Source: JBBDJB01 sp040880125
GTDB taxonomy: Bacteria > Planctomycetota > Planctomycetia > Pirellulales > JBBDJB01
DNA: 64,000 nucleotides
Assembly (NCBI GenBank): GCA_040880125.1
Contig: JBBDJB010000054.1
Span: 1-64,000 of the forward strand
Reading direction: 5' to 3'
How positions within the stretch are numbered: the first letter of the stretch is position 1; each line of letters starts with the position of its first letter. The notes under the pieces are model-generated. The model saw nothing but the letters and a program-made list of their open reading frames with translations. It was not told the DNA's origin and did not search any database. The position numbers and the translations under genes were made by a program. Below are positions 8,963 through 18,283 of this stretch, in pieces.

Positions 8963-10204
8963 TTATTCGTAGCGCAGGGCGTCGATCGGATCGAGTCGAC
9001 TGGCCCGGCGGGCCGGGTAATAACCGAAGAAGATGCCCACTGCCGCCGCGAACGCCAGGGCGACGCCGGCCGCCGGCAGCGAGATCACCACCGGCCAGTC
9101 GCTGCCGACCGAGATCGAATTGATCAGCTTCGTCACGCCGATCGAAGCCGAAATCCCCAGCACGATGCCGATCAAACCGCCGATGCACGAGAGCAATACC
9201 GACTCGACTAGGAACTGCCGCAGCACGTCGCGCGAACGGGCGCCGACCGCCATGCGGATGCCGATCTCGCGGGTGCGCTCCGTCACCGAAACGAGCATGA
9301 TGTTCATGATGCCGACGCCGCCGACCAACAGCGAGATGCCGGCGATCGACGAGAGCAACAGCGTCATGGTGCCGGTAATGATTCCCAGCACGTTGGCGAT
9401 CTCGGTGGTGTTGCGGACCTCGAAGTCGGCCGGCTCGCCCGGCCGGACGCGGTGGCGCTCGTACAGGAGCTGGTTGATCTCGGCTTCCGCGTCCGACATG
9501 CGGGTCATCGAACGGGCCGAAGCCAGGATGGCGTTCACATCATTGAAGCTGGAGCCCTGTAGCCGCTTTCGCACGGTCGTGTAGGGGATCAGCACGATGT
9601 TGTCCTGATCCTCGCCGACCAAGTTGGCCCCCTTCGTCTCCAGCACCCCGATGACGCGGAAGGGAATGTTCTTGATGCGGATCGTTTCGCTCAGCGGATT
9701 GGTGGTTTGAAACAGCTTGGCGACGATCGTATGGCCGATGACGCACACCTTGGCGGCAGAGCTGACGTCGCGGTGGCTGAAGAATCCGCCGTGACGCAGC
9801 GGCCAGTTGCGGACCGTCAGGTAATCAGTCCCGACGCCGGTGATCTCGCGCGGGCTCCAGTTCGCATTCGCGTAGATGATCTGCCCGGCTGCGCCGATGA
9901 TGGGCGATGCGGCCAGCACCGACGAGCATTCGCGGGCGATGGCGGCCGAGTCTTCCGCGGTGAGCGAGGCGGCCTGGAACTGCCGCACGCCGCCGCGATT
10001 CTCCATGCTGGGAAAGACGATGATCACGTTGGTGCCCAGGGCCTGAAACTGACCCTGTACCAGCGCGCTGGCGCTTTGGCCGATGGAGACCATGGTGGTG
10101 ACCGCGGCGATACCGATCACCACGCCCAATACGGTCAAGCCGGCCCGCATTTTGTTCTTGGCGAGCGCCCGCAGCGCGATTTTTGAGGTGAGCCAGAGAT
10201 TCAC
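8963..10204 (-). CDS. MacB-type ABC transporter permease
   Basis: A 413-residue inner-membrane subunit of a MacB/FtsX-class (mechanotransmission) exporter. The N-terminal helix (TVLGVVIGIAAVTTM) is followed by a large periplasmic domain of about 230 residues. The C-terminal FtsX domain then has three helices, including the hallmark GGVGIMNIMLVSVTERTREIGIRMAVGA. The ATPase domain fused in classical MacB is absent; a separate MacB-like ATPase is encoded at 30907-31647. It is transcribed after the MacA-like adaptor on the same strand, separated by 204 bp. Confidence 0.93.
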   Translation of the reverse strand: MNLWLTSKIALRALAKNKMRAGLTVLGVVIGIAAVTTMVSIGQSASALVQGQFQALGTNVIIVFPSMENRGGVRQFQAASLTAEDSAAIARECSSVLAASPIIGAAGQIIYANANWSPREITGVGTDYLTVRNWPLRHGGFFSHRDVSSAAKVCVIGHTIVAKLFQTTNPLSETIRIKNIPFRVIGVLETKGANLVGEDQDNIVLIPYTTVRKRLQGSSFNDVNAILASARSMTRMSDAEAEINQLLYERHRVRPGEPADFEVRNTTEIANVLGIITGTMTLLLSSIAGISLLVGGVGIMNIMLVSVTERTREIGIRMAVGARSRDVLRQFLVESVLLSCIGGLIGIVLGISASIGVTKLINSISVGSDWPVVISLPAAGVALAFAAAVGIFFGYYPARRASRLDPIDALRYE

Positions 10205-10327
10205 GGTGTGATGGTGGGGTTGGTACAGTGCGCGATGGGTGGTGACGTGGTGGCTCAGGCTTTCCTTACTGTGCGTTAGCGGTGCATCGCGAGGGCGGCG
10301 CGTGCAAGCTAGGTGGATCGTCTGTTT

Positions 10328-10372
10328 ACTCCCCCCTCTCCCCGGCCCTCTCCCCGCGGGGGAGAGGGAGTT
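10328..10372. repeat. Family B hairpin between adaptor and permease
   Basis: A CCCTCTCCCC-GGCCCTCTCCCC-GCGGGGGAGAGGG-type hairpin in the 204-bp gap between the MacA-like and MacB-like genes. It is GC-rich and could attenuate read-through, but has no T tract. Confidence 0.75.
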
Positions 10373-10408
10373 TAGCCCGCGTCACACCGGAACCTCCTAC
10401 GTAAGGCA

Positions 10409-11674
10409 TCACGGAGCAGCGGCCTGGATGCCGGAGACCAGCTTCTGTTCCGGCTTCAAGTCGCCCGAAACGAGCTGAGTATAGCGGTGATCGCTGATCC
10501 CGATCTCAACCTCGATCGGCTTGACGTAGTGGCCGTCGGCAACCCACACGTGGCGGCGACCGTTCGCCCGACGGGCTTCGGCTTGATCGGCGGCCGAGGC
10601 GTCGACGGACGTCGCTTGTTCAGTCTCCACTTCATCCGGGTCTTCCGCGCCGTCCAGCACGTCGCGGTCCACCTCGCGGACCAGACTGCGGTCCGGGTAG
10701 TATCGCAGTGCGGAGTTTGGGATCTGAATCACGTCTTCGAGCTTCTCGATCTGGAACGAGATCGTGGCAGTCATGCCAGGCAGCAGCTTCAAATCCGGAT
10801 TCGGCGCCGCCACAATCACCGGATACGTAACGACATTTTGCGTGGTGGTGGAGTTGAAGCGCACCTCCTCGATCATGCCGTCGAATAGATCCTCCCGATA
10901 AGCATCGACGGTGAACTCGACCGGCGAGCCTCGCTGCTGTGCCTCGCGGATGTACCCGATGTCCGCCTCGTCGACGTTCGCGTGGATGAACATCTTCTTC
11001 CGCATGTCCAGCGCCACTACGAACAGCTCGGGCGTTTGAAATTGCGCGGCGAGCGTCTGGCCGGGATCGATCTTGCGGTCGATCACCATCCCGTCGACCG
11101 GCGAGAGGATCTTCGTGTATTGCAGGTTCAACTCCGAGTTCTCCAGGTTCGCCTGGGCCTGCAAAACGTTCGCCTCGGCCACGTCCAGCGCCGCCTCCAG
11201 CGCCATGCGGTTGAAGCGGAACTGGTCCATCTCCGAGTCGGACAGGTAATTGCGGTTTTCTTCCCGCAGCGCCCGGGCTCGCTTTTCGTCGTTGATGGCC
11301 TGCTGAAGCTGGGCCTTGGATCGCTCGACTTCGGCCTTGCGCGTAGCGAGCACGGCCAGGTCGCGGTCGACGGCGGCCTTGTAGATCCGCGGATCGATCT
11401 CGGCCATCAGGTCGCCCTCTTTGACCTGCGTGTTGAACTGGACGTGCAGGGCGGTGATCGGACCGGAGACGAACGACCCGATCGCCACCTTTAGGACCGG
11501 CTGGATGGTGCCGGTGGCATTGACGACCGAGGCGATATCCCCGCGGGTGACTTCGACCTCGCGGAAGTTGGGCTTACTGCGGGCCTTCCAGTAGCTGGCC
11601 ACCGGGCTGTAGGCCGCCGCCCCCACGACGCCTAGGGCGACCATCACGACGGCGAATCTGAGAAGTGTGCTCAT
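10409..11674 (-). CDS. MacA/HlyD-family periplasmic adaptor
   Basis: A 421-residue membrane fusion protein linking the inner-membrane permease to a TolC channel. It has an N-terminal anchor (FAVVMVALGVVGAAAYSPVA), a lipoyl/barrel-sandwich half motif (GTIQPVLKVAIGSFVSGPI), and a long helical hairpin of about residues 110-190 with Lys/Glu/Gln coiled-coil composition. The second lipoyl half (YTKILSPVDGMVIDRKIDPGQ), a beta-barrel and a membrane-proximal domain follow. An acidic insert near residues 345-375 (DGAEDPDEVETEQ) is not typical. It lies immediately upstream of the permease on the minus strand, so the two probably form one transcription unit. Confidence 0.92.
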   Translation of the reverse strand: MSTLLRFAVVMVALGVVGAAAYSPVASYWKARSKPNFREVEVTRGDIASVVNATGTIQPVLKVAIGSFVSGPITALHVQFNTQVKEGDLMAEIDPRIYKAAVDRDLAVLATRKAEVERSKAQLQQAINDEKRARALREENRNYLSDSEMDQFRFNRMALEAALDVAEANVLQAQANLENSELNLQYTKILSPVDGMVIDRKIDPGQTLAAQFQTPELFVVALDMRKKMFIHANVDEADIGYIREAQQRGSPVEFTVDAYREDLFDGMIEEVRFNSTTTQNVVTYPVIVAAPNPDLKLLPGMTATISFQIEKLEDVIQIPNSALRYYPDRSLVREVDRDVLDGAEDPDEVETEQATSVDASAADQAEARRANGRRHVWVADGHYVKPIEVEIGISDHRYTQLVSGDLKPEQKLVSGIQAAAP

Positions 11675-12356
11675 TTAGCGGCGGCTGTACGAATAAAAAC
11701 GGAAACTAAAAACAAGGCAGCTTACGACCGGCCTCCTGCCGCGCGTCCCGACGGGTAGCCGTTCTGTGCCCAGATGAGTGATGGCCGGCTGCGCCGTGTG
11801 CGCTCGATTCATGCTAGGACGCGAGAACCCACCGCGTCAATATGGCGGGCAAAGCTATGGACGCTGGAAAACAGACCGACACCAGCGGGCGCGGCATCAT
11901 GCTTGTTATATACCCCCAGCGATCGGCGGCGGTTGCGAGCGATGCCAAAAGAATTGTACGCGGCTCGCCCTACCTCCCGGAACTGCTCGCCGCCCTGGCA
12001 AGTCGCACTTCCACGCTGGAGTGGCCGTTGACTGCCGTGCGAACGTGTTTCCGCCGGCAATTACATCCGCATTCCTGTTTCCCACTGAGTTCCGCAGCGA
12101 CCGCCTATGGGAAAATCCATGGTTGAAAACCACACCACCCGCTCGTTGGGCGAAGTATGGTCGATAGCTTACCAGCGACATTTTGACGCAATCGCTCGGT
12201 CGCAAGGGGATTCAACGCCATGAAACTGCGGCAAAAAGACACTAGCGAGAGTTGGCATGCAACGTGCTGTTGACACAGCAGTGCCTGAGTCAGGAAGAGT
12301 TCGGGCGTTTTCTGACACTTTACAAGCGTTGCATTTAAACAAAGAGGAGAACGACG
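11675..12356. other. Long spacer without convincing gene
   Basis: About 680 bp between the divergent adaptor (-) and DUF1328 (+) genes. Several overlapping open frames of 83-129 codons exist (for example around 11778-12167), but none has a Shine-Dalgarno, recognisable domain or signal peptide. Composition is more AT-rich than the flanking genes. It must hold promoters for both directions. A TTGACA lies at 12270-12275, but no matching -10 was found. Confidence 0.5.
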
Positions 12357-12524
12357 ATGTTAGCCTGGGCAGTTACCTTTCTGATTATTGCGTTGATCGC
12401 CGCGGCGCTGGGTTTTGGAACACTTGCCGGTACGGCCGCAACTTTTGCGAAGATCTTGTTCTTCGTGTTTATCGTCTTGTTTATTGTGAGCCTGATCTTC
12501 GGCCGTGGGCGTCCCGTGGCTTGA
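12357..12524 (+). CDS. DUF1328 (UPF0391/YtjA-like) small membrane protein
   Basis: A 55-residue protein beginning MLAWAVTFLIIALIAAALG with two hydrophobic helices separated by a Gly/Thr-rich turn, then LFFVFIVLFIVSLIFGRGR. This matches the layout of the DUF1328 family (usually 50-60 residues), small membrane proteins of unknown function often linked to stress conditions. A strong GAGGAG Shine-Dalgarno (12344-12349) lies seven bases before the ATG. It is probably cotranscribed with the small lipoprotein 77 bp downstream. Confidence 0.85.
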   Translation: MLAWAVTFLIIALIAAALGFGTLAGTAATFAKILFFVFIVLFIVSLIFGRGRPVA

Positions 12525-12601
12525 TCGATGTGGAGCACCGTGGCTTGCTCGATAGAGCAGCAGCACAGTCGATTGGCCGGAAAACCCGGGAGATCTGAGC
12601 G

Positions 12602-12781
12602 ATGAAAATATTGAAGCGAGCCGCTCTGCTCGGGGCGATGGCACTTTTCGTGGGGGTCGTCCCATTCACCGGATGCGAGCGCGAAGAGAACGTGTTGGAC
12701 GTTGAAACGCCCGACGGCGAACTCGAGGTGAATCGTGACAAAGACGACGGAAGCATCGAGGTCGAAGTCGACGACAAGTAG
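12602..12781 (+). CDS. Small acidic lipoprotein-like protein
   Basis: A 59-residue ORF. MKILKRAALLGAMALFVGVV is a signal sequence, followed by PFTGC, a plausible though non-canonical lipobox with Cys25. The rest is strongly acidic (CEREENVLDVETPDGELEV, ending EVEVDDK). No Shine-Dalgarno stands out. Its position 77 bp after the DUF1328 gene suggests a two-gene unit acting at the envelope. Function unknown. The call rests on the clear signal peptide and on the frame ending 33 bp before the converging SMP-30 gene. Confidence 0.6.
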   Translation: MKILKRAALLGAMALFVGVVPFTGCEREENVLDVETPDGELEVNRDKDDGSIEVEVDDK

Positions 12782-12814
12782 TACACCCCAACTGCGTGAT
12801 TTGCGGCGAAGTAT

Positions 12815-13861
12815 TCAGACTCGGCCGCTGGGCCGGTAGCTGGGCTTGCCGGGGATCTGGGTGCGCAACGAGAGCAGCAGCGGACCGCTGGTTATATACA
12901 GCGTCCGCAGGTCGGAGCCGCCGAAGGTGCAGTTGGTCACCGTGTCCTGGGGCGTTTCGCGATAGGCCAGCAGCTTGCCCTGCGGCGAGACGACATGGAT
13001 GCCGGGCCGCGTGTCGAGCGTCTCGCTTGAACCGCGCGTCTTGTGCAGCCCGGCGGCGATGTAGAGATTTCCCTCAGCGTCGATGCACATGCCGTCGCCG
13101 CTGCGGCCGGGATAAAAGTCGATTAGTACTCGCTCGTTGCTCAGGCTGCCGTCGTCGGCCAGGTCGTACGCCCGGACGTCGCGATGATGATCGGCCTCGG
13201 CGTGGGCTTCGATCAGGTAGAGCGTCTTTTCATCCGGCGCGATGACCAAGCCGTTGGGCATGTGGAGGTTTGGCCAGTGCAGCAGCCGGTGCAGCGAGCC
13301 GTCCGGATCGCGGCGATAGACAGCGTTGACGTTGTCCTGCTCGGGGTCGTCGCCCAAGCCCGGCCGGGAGGAAAAGTAAAGCCGCCCCTTGGAGTCCAGG
13401 CAAAGGTCATTGGGCGGGGCCAGCGGCCGGCCGTTATATGTGTCGGCCAAGACTTCGATCTCGCCGGTCTGCATGTCGGTGCGGGTGACGCGGCCGGCGC
13501 CGCCTTCGCAGGCCAGCAGCCGCCCTTCGGGATCGAACAACAGGCCGTTGGTCTTGTTGCTGTTTTCGCGGAAGACGCTCCGTTCTTTTTTCTTCGGATC
13601 CCAGCGGAGGATATGGCTGGGCGGGATGTTCGTGAAGTACACGATGCCCTGGCGATCGACGGCCGGACCTTCGGTAAAGACGTCATCGCCCTCGATGCGA
13701 GTTTCGATCATCGCCGGGCCGAGGTAATCATCCGACTTGAGGCCCTCGTAGGAGACGGCGGCGCACGCGCGACGCTGCGGTAGTGACAGATAAGCCAGGC
13801 CCGCCGCGGATGTGGTGAGAAAGCGCCGGCGATGGAGGGTGGTGGTTTGTGGCGATGTCAT
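12815..13861 (-). CDS. SMP-30/gluconolactonase-type beta-propeller hydrolase, Tat-exported
   Basis: A 348-residue protein. The N-terminus carries a twin-arginine signal (RRRFLTTSAAGLAYL, residues 11-25). The mature part is a six-bladed propeller of the SMP-30/gluconolactonase/LRE family, recognisable from FTEGPAVDRQGIVYFT, NGLLFDPEGRLLACEGGAGRV, PPNDLCLDSKGRLYF and MPNGLVIAPDEKTLYLIE (metal-binding Glu and Asn positions). The likely reaction is hydrolysis of a sugar lactone. I chose the ATG at 13861, since the frame upstream is repeat-derived. The neighbouring CE15-type esterase suggests a role in sugar-acid use. Confidence 0.9.
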   Translation of the reverse strand: MTSPQTTTLHRRRFLTTSAAGLAYLSLPQRRACAAVSYEGLKSDDYLGPAMIETRIEGDDVFTEGPAVDRQGIVYFTNIPPSHILRWDPKKKERSVFRENSNKTNGLLFDPEGRLLACEGGAGRVTRTDMQTGEIEVLADTYNGRPLAPPNDLCLDSKGRLYFSSRPGLGDDPEQDNVNAVYRRDPDGSLHRLLHWPNLHMPNGLVIAPDEKTLYLIEAHAEADHHRDVRAYDLADDGSLSNERVLIDFYPGRSGDGMCIDAEGNLYIAAGLHKTRGSSETLDTRPGIHVVSPQGKLLAYRETPQDTVTNCTFGGSDLRTLYITSGPLLLSLRTQIPGKPSYRPSGRV

Positions 13862-13911
13862 GGGTGGCCTTGTAATGTAGCGCGATGGTATTGAGTGTAT
13901 TCGAATCGTAA

Positions 13912-14025
13912 AGGTGGCACAGACATTCCTGTCTGTGCGTTGACTGTGCAGTGCGAGGGCGGCGCTTGCAAAGCGAAGTAATAGGTTTGCTTCGTACCCC
14001 CCTCTCCCCGCGGGGGAGAGGGAGC
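13912..14025. repeat. Hairpin repeats A and B between SMP-30 and CE15 genes
   Basis: Family A hairpin at 13917-13938 and a short family B hairpin at about 13999-14023 (CCCTCTCCCCGCGGGGGAGAGGG type). Confidence 0.85.
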
Positions 14026-14073
14026 AAGTGGGAAGCCCTCTCCAAACAATTAGCGAGAGAGCAAATCGAGCCG

Positions 14074-15372
14074 TCACTCACTCGCCGGGGGCAAGTTCTT
14101 GTCCGCGAAGTCCATAAACACCTTCCAGTCCTCCGGCGTGACCGAGTGCTCGCCGGGGCGGATGTAATAGCCCAGCCGGCTGTCGACCAGCTTGCCTAGT
14201 TCCGGCATCGCGTCGGCCTTCAGGCCTTCCACGCCCAGGAAGCGATACACCGGATCGGCCGCCTGCAGCATGCGGAACTGGCCCTCGGGATCGGCCCAGG
14301 TGTCCTCCTGCGCGTTGGAAAGCAGCACCGGCCGCGGTGCCACTAGCGCAATCAGCGAATGCTGGTCGAACGGAAGACGGTCCTCGCGGCCGTTGAATTC
14401 GGGAAACGTATCGCTGAACCAATGCGGGAAGGACGTGTTGATTCGCGTGACGCTCTCGCCCACGTCGCCGCGGCTGGGTGACGTGCCACCGCAGCCCGCC
14501 TGGTTCGGAATCACCAGGGCCACGCGGTCGTCAAGTGCCCCGACCAGCAGCGCCGTCTTGCCGCAGCGAGAGTGGCCCATCACGGCGATGCGGCTGCTGT
14601 CGATCGCCTCGTCGGTGACCAGATAGTCCAGCGCCCGCTGCAGTCCCCAGGCCCAAGCGGCGATGGTGCCCCACTCGTGCTTGCCGGGCTCGGTCTGCCC
14701 CGGCTTGTAGAAGTTCGGATGGATGCCGTCGGCGAACTGGGGCGTGTCCGGATCGATGTCGCCCGTGTAGAAGGTGGCCACGGCGTAGCCGCGATCGATG
14801 CATTGCTCGATCGGCCATCTTCCGACGTGACCGCCGCGCCCGGCTTCGGTGGCGCGATTGTCTTGGCAGCCGGGGCAATTGTCGTACACCCACATCTGCG
14901 GAATGGCGATCGACGGATCGTCCATCACCGTGTGATTACCGCAAAAGTTCAGCCCGAGAAAAGCCGGCGCCGGGCGCTCGCCGTCGTTCGGCACCACCAC
15001 CAGCAAGCTGATCGGCCGGGCGGCGCCCGGGAAGGTGATCTCGACTTCCTTCTTGGTGGCCTTGCCGCCGAGCGCTTGCCGGTTGACTCGCACGATCTTG
15101 GCTTCGATGTGGTTCGGCGACGGCGGCGTGGTGCCGTACATGTAATGCTGAAACAGCGCGATCAATTCAGGCCGCCGCTCGCTGCGCCACTGCTCCGGCG
15201 ACGTGACGCGCTGACCGTCGAACATCACCAACGGGTCGGGCGGCCCCGGTTGTGACGGCAATTGGTCGACCGGTGGGAAGTCTTGTGCCGAAGCGGCACC
15301 GGGCAGCGCACTTGGCAGCGCCGTCAGCGCAGCCAAGATCAGCGGGAAAGCGCGCGTCTGAAATCGTCTCAT
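14074..15372 (-). CDS. Secreted glucuronoyl esterase-like alpha/beta hydrolase (CE15 type)
   Basis: A 432-residue protein with signal peptide (cleavage probably after ASA, residue 29). The core is an alpha/beta hydrolase with the nucleophile elbow GHSRCGKTALL (Ser268), as in CE15 4-O-methyl-glucuronoyl methylesterases, which cut lignin-glucuronoxylan ester links. Other marks are FCGNHTV near 143 (oxyanion/substrate region), NQAGCGGTSPSRGD and, near the C-terminus, GEHSVTPEDW with a likely catalytic His. The exact substrate is inferred; a related acetyl xylan esterase cannot be excluded. The ATG at 15372 gives a clean signal peptide. Upstream in-frame sequence is repeat-encoded. Confidence 0.85.
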   Translation of the reverse strand: MRRFQTRAFPLILAALTALPSALPGAASAQDFPPVDQLPSQPGPPDPLVMFDGQRVTSPEQWRSERRPELIALFQHYMYGTTPPSPNHIEAKIVRVNRQALGGKATKKEVEITFPGAARPISLLVVVPNDGERPAPAFLGLNFCGNHTVMDDPSIAIPQMWVYDNCPGCQDNRATEAGRGGHVGRWPIEQCIDRGYAVATFYTGDIDPDTPQFADGIHPNFYKPGQTEPGKHEWGTIAAWAWGLQRALDYLVTDEAIDSSRIAVMGHSRCGKTALLVGALDDRVALVIPNQAGCGGTSPSRGDVGESVTRINTSFPHWFSDTFPEFNGREDRLPFDQHSLIALVAPRPVLLSNAQEDTWADPEGQFRMLQAADPVYRFLGVEGLKADAMPELGKLVDSRLGYYIRPGEHSVTPEDWKVFMDFADKNLPPASE

Positions 15373-15459
15373 CGGTTGGTACTCCGAGCGTGGGTGCGAA
15401 GCAGGCGTCGGCGATCGGCCGTCCATTATGGCCGCGGCCGCGGCGGATTGCACGCCACG

Positions 15460-15854
15460 GTGACACCGACATTCCTGTCTGTGCGTGCGCGCCCCAGACC
15501 GAGCGTAGCGCGCAAGACTCCTCTCCCCTCCGGAGAGACGTTGGGAGAGGGGGTACTGGAATTTTGTTTGCACCTGGCGACGTTCGCGAAACGGAGAGAG
15601 CCGCATTTCACTCGCCCATGGAAGAGTCCGTGCTTCAAGAACTACGGTGTGCTTCGGGGGAGGAACACCCTCTCCCCGGCCCTCTCCCAGAGGGAGAGGG
15701 AGTAGGCGCGGATGGCCCTCTTCCAGAGGGAGAGGGAGTCGAAGCCAAAATTGCACGCCGCGGTGGCAGAGATATTTCTTGTCTGTGCGGTAGCTGGACT
15801 CGCAAGCGTTCAGCCGAATGCGGGGCCGTCTGAGTTCTTGCGAATTCAGCTACT
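15460..15854. repeat. Repeat-filled spacer (families A, B and C copy 3)
   Basis: The spacer 15373-15854 has no gene. It contains degenerate family A hairpins at 15463-15484 and about 15766-15788, family B hairpins at about 15668-15700 and 15716-15738, and the 67-bp element C (inverted) at 15789-15854, which ends directly at the mgtC stop codon. Confidence 0.85.
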
Positions 15855-16298
15855 TCATTTGTGCTTCTTCACCAGCCACTTCTCGATCGGACGAAGCAGC
15901 GCGAGCACGCCCAGCGCGACAATGGTGGTGGCGAAGGCCAGCACGTACAGCCCCAACCCGGCGGCCGTGCCCAGTGCGGCGGACAGCCAGATCGAGCTGG
16001 CCGTGGTGAGGCCCTTCACTTCAACCTGGTCGCTGAGCTTCAGAATCGTGCCGGCGCCGAGAAAACCGATGCCCGCGGCAATGCCCTGGATCACTCGGGT
16101 GATGTCGGTCGAGGGGGCCGGCGCGACTTCAGTTCCCACGATGGCAAACACCGCTGCCCCCATCGCCACCGCCATGTGGGTGCGCAGACCGGCCCAGCGG
16201 CCGTGGAACTCGCGTTCCAGCCCGACCATGCCGGCCAAGACCACTGCGGCCAGCAGTCGCACGATGGCGCTGGTGAAGTTAGTGAGGTCGTAATCCAT
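15855..16298 (-). CDS. MgtC/SapB-family membrane protein
   Basis: A 147-residue inner-membrane protein of the MgtC family. Motifs: RLLAAVVLAGMVGLEREFHGRWAGLRTHM and the conserved IQGIAAGIGFLGAGTILK with VKGLTTASSIWLSAALG. Four to five helices. It is the short form, lacking the C-terminal cytoplasmic ACT-like domain of virulence MgtC. The function of short forms is poorly known; F-ATPase modulation and Mg2+ limitation responses are described for MgtC itself. The ATG at 16298 was preferred over an upstream start that would add a polar 31-residue stretch. Confidence 0.9.
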   Translation of the reverse strand: MDYDLTNFTSAIVRLLAAVVLAGMVGLEREFHGRWAGLRTHMAVAMGAAVFAIVGTEVAPAPSTDITRVIQGIAAGIGFLGAGTILKLSDQVEVKGLTTASSIWLSAALGTAAGLGLYVLAFATTIVALGVLALLRPIEKWLVKKHK

Positions 16299-16457
16299 CG
16301 TCGCATCCTCGTGGAAGATTTTTGCCGTGCCTCTGCTAGACGAGGATTTTACTCGACCGGCACCGAGTGCGCAGAGGGGGTGGGCGGCCACGGCCGGCTG
16401 AAAAAGGGGGGGACAGGCACGATGTACAGCAGTTCTCGCCGATGTTGCGCTGTCGTC

Positions 16458-17558
16458 TTACCCGTTCAACTCGCGATAGAGCGACAGGTAACCTTCCACC
16501 ATCGCCGCGGCGGAGAAGCACTCGGCCACGCGTGCGCGGCCGGCCTCGCCCAGCCGCCGGGCAAGCTCCCGGTCGCGGAAGATGAGATCGGTGGCGCGGC
16601 CAAAATCGGCGCGGCCGCCCAGCCCGGCCAATAACCCGGTCTCGCCGTCGACCACCACGCGGCGATGGGCCGCGACATCACTGGCCACCACCGGCACGCC
16701 GGCCGCCATCGCCTCGAGCATCGCCAGCGGCACGCCCGTCTCTTCGCCGCCCGACCAGAACGCCTCGAGTTGCGGTAAAAATCGCGGCAGATCGTCGCGC
16801 CGGCCGAGAATATGAAAGCGATCTTCGCCACGCAGCAGCCAAATGAACCGCTCCAGCGCCGGCCGCTGCGGTCCGTCGCCGAAGATCAACAAGTGCACGT
16901 TCTTGTGCAAAACGTACATCAACTCGGCCGCCCAAATCACGTCCTTCAGCCGCCTGAGCGGTACCAGCGAGCCGGCCACGCCGATCAGCCGGGCGTCCTC
17001 GGGCAACTGCAGCTCGGCCAGGATCTCCGCCCGAGTGGAGCAAGTCCCTTCGAACGTCGGCACTCCGCAGGGGATCATGGTGAAGCGGTCGGCCGGCCAG
17101 CCCTCGGCAACGTAAAACTCTCGTTGTGCGGGGTCTTCGACAACGATGCCGCCGGCGCAGCGCGCACGGCGGCGATCGAGGTACCTTTGCCAACTGCCGG
17201 CGCGCGGATCGGCGCGGCGGACCGTGATGACCGTTCGACCGACGCCGGCGCGGGCCGCCGCCGCGATGCCGATTTGACTGCCCGCACCGTGCCAGGCGTG
17301 AACGATGGCTGGCCGTAGCTGAGCCAGTTGCCGCTTCAACCGCGGGACAATAAACAAATCGTGCGTCCCACGGCCGCGAACCGTCGAAGTGCCGATGCCT
17401 TCGCGTGCAAATCGTTCGGTCAGCGGCCCACCGCGATCGAGATAGCAGACGTGCGGCTCGAACTCGCCGCGCGGAAGCGCACCTGCGAGCGTCGCGATCT
17501 GGTTTTGGACACCGCCGGGCACGAGCGATTCGGTGATATAAACAATCCGTTGCGTCAC
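16458..17558 (-). CDS. GT4-type glycosyltransferase
   Basis: A 366-residue GT-B fold glycosyltransferase. N-terminal domain: ITESLVPGGVQNQIATLAGAL, with the Gly-rich loop typical of GT4 enzymes. C-terminal domain: IGVAGSLVPLRRLKDVI, LLIFGDGPQRPALE and the EX7E region EETGVPLAMLEAMAAGVPVVASD, where the nucleotide-sugar binds. Acceptor and donor are unknown; an envelope glycan is likely. It starts with GTG at 17558, overlapping the hpt stop as GTGA, so it is probably coupled to hpt. A GGGGGACAGGCAC-type repeat lies downstream at about 16402-16420. Confidence 0.9.
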   Translation of the reverse strand: MTQRIVYITESLVPGGVQNQIATLAGALPRGEFEPHVCYLDRGGPLTERFAREGIGTSTVRGRGTHDLFIVPRLKRQLAQLRPAIVHAWHGAGSQIGIAAAARAGVGRTVITVRRADPRAGSWQRYLDRRRARCAGGIVVEDPAQREFYVAEGWPADRFTMIPCGVPTFEGTCSTRAEILAELQLPEDARLIGVAGSLVPLRRLKDVIWAAELMYVLHKNVHLLIFGDGPQRPALERFIWLLRGEDRFHILGRRDDLPRFLPQLEAFWSGGEETGVPLAMLEAMAAGVPVVASDVAAHRRVVVDGETGLLAGLGGRADFGRATDLIFRDRELARRLGEAGRARVAECFSAAAMVEGYLSLYRELNG

Positions 17559-18115
17559 GTTCGGGGGGAGATCTGGTGATGCTCGCTCGCTTGCACGTCC
17601 TCCGCGTCCAGGGCGGCCACGTAGGGGAGATTGCGGAACAAGTCGTTGTAGTCCAATCCATAGCCAACGACGAACTCATTGGGAATATCAAACACCGCGT
17701 AGTCGGGCTGAATCGCCACTTCGCACCGGTCGGCCTTGCGCAGCAGCACCGCCGAGCGGATCGACCGCGGATGCATCGCGTCGAGCTGCGAGATCACCTC
17801 CAGCAACGTGTGGCCGGTGTCGAAGATATCGTCCACCAACAGCACGTCGCGGTCGCTGACGTCCGGCAGCAGATCGGGATTGACGGAGAGCGTGGATCGC
17901 TCGGTGACGGCGCCGCGATAGCTGCGGGCTTGCACCAGCCCGACTTTTAGCGGAAGTTCGATGCGACGGATCAAGTCGGCCAACAGCACCATGCTTCCGG
18001 TAAGCACGCCGACGATCGTCAGCGGCCGTCCGGCGAAGTCCGCCTGCACCTGGCGCGCAAGGCCAGACACGCCGTCTTGAATCTGACTTTCGCTCAACAA
18101 TGTTCTCAAGGACAC
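17555..18115 (-). CDS. hpt: Hypoxanthine-guanine phosphoribosyltransferase
   Basis: A 186-residue cytoplasmic purine salvage enzyme transferring phosphoribose from PRPP to hypoxanthine or guanine. The PRPP-binding motif DRDVLLVDDIFDTGHTL is clear. VGVLTGSMVLLADLIRRI is the usual PPi loop, and the C-terminal VVGYGLDYNDLFRNLPYV is family-typical. Length fits HPRT. It is followed by the overlapping glycosyltransferase, a pairing with no evident metabolic logic. Confidence 0.94.
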   Translation of the reverse strand: MSLRTLLSESQIQDGVSGLARQVQADFAGRPLTIVGVLTGSMVLLADLIRRIELPLKVGLVQARSYRGAVTERSTLSVNPDLLPDVSDRDVLLVDDIFDTGHTLLEVISQLDAMHPRSIRSAVLLRKADRCEVAIQPDYAVFDIPNEFVVGYGLDYNDLFRNLPYVAALDAEDVQASEHHQISPRT

Positions 18116-18283
18116 GCGCTCCCGCGAGCAACGAGTGCTAATTTCGCCGGTGGCATTGTACGAAGCGGCGTACCGCGGCGGTACCCGCCTATCCCTTCTT
18201 CCGGTGGAGCGATAGACTAAACCTGGGGGTACGGAACGACGAGGTTTCTATGCGCGTATCGAACAGATCAGGAGACGGCAACG

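Noticed and set aside
11774..12167. Overlapping ORFs in the spacer upstream of DUF1328
   Set aside because: Three frames are open at once, none with start signals or domain features.
13862..14077. Long N-terminal extension of the SMP-30 protein
   Set aside because: Contains repeat-derived TDRNVCAT; the twin-arginine signal begins at 13861.
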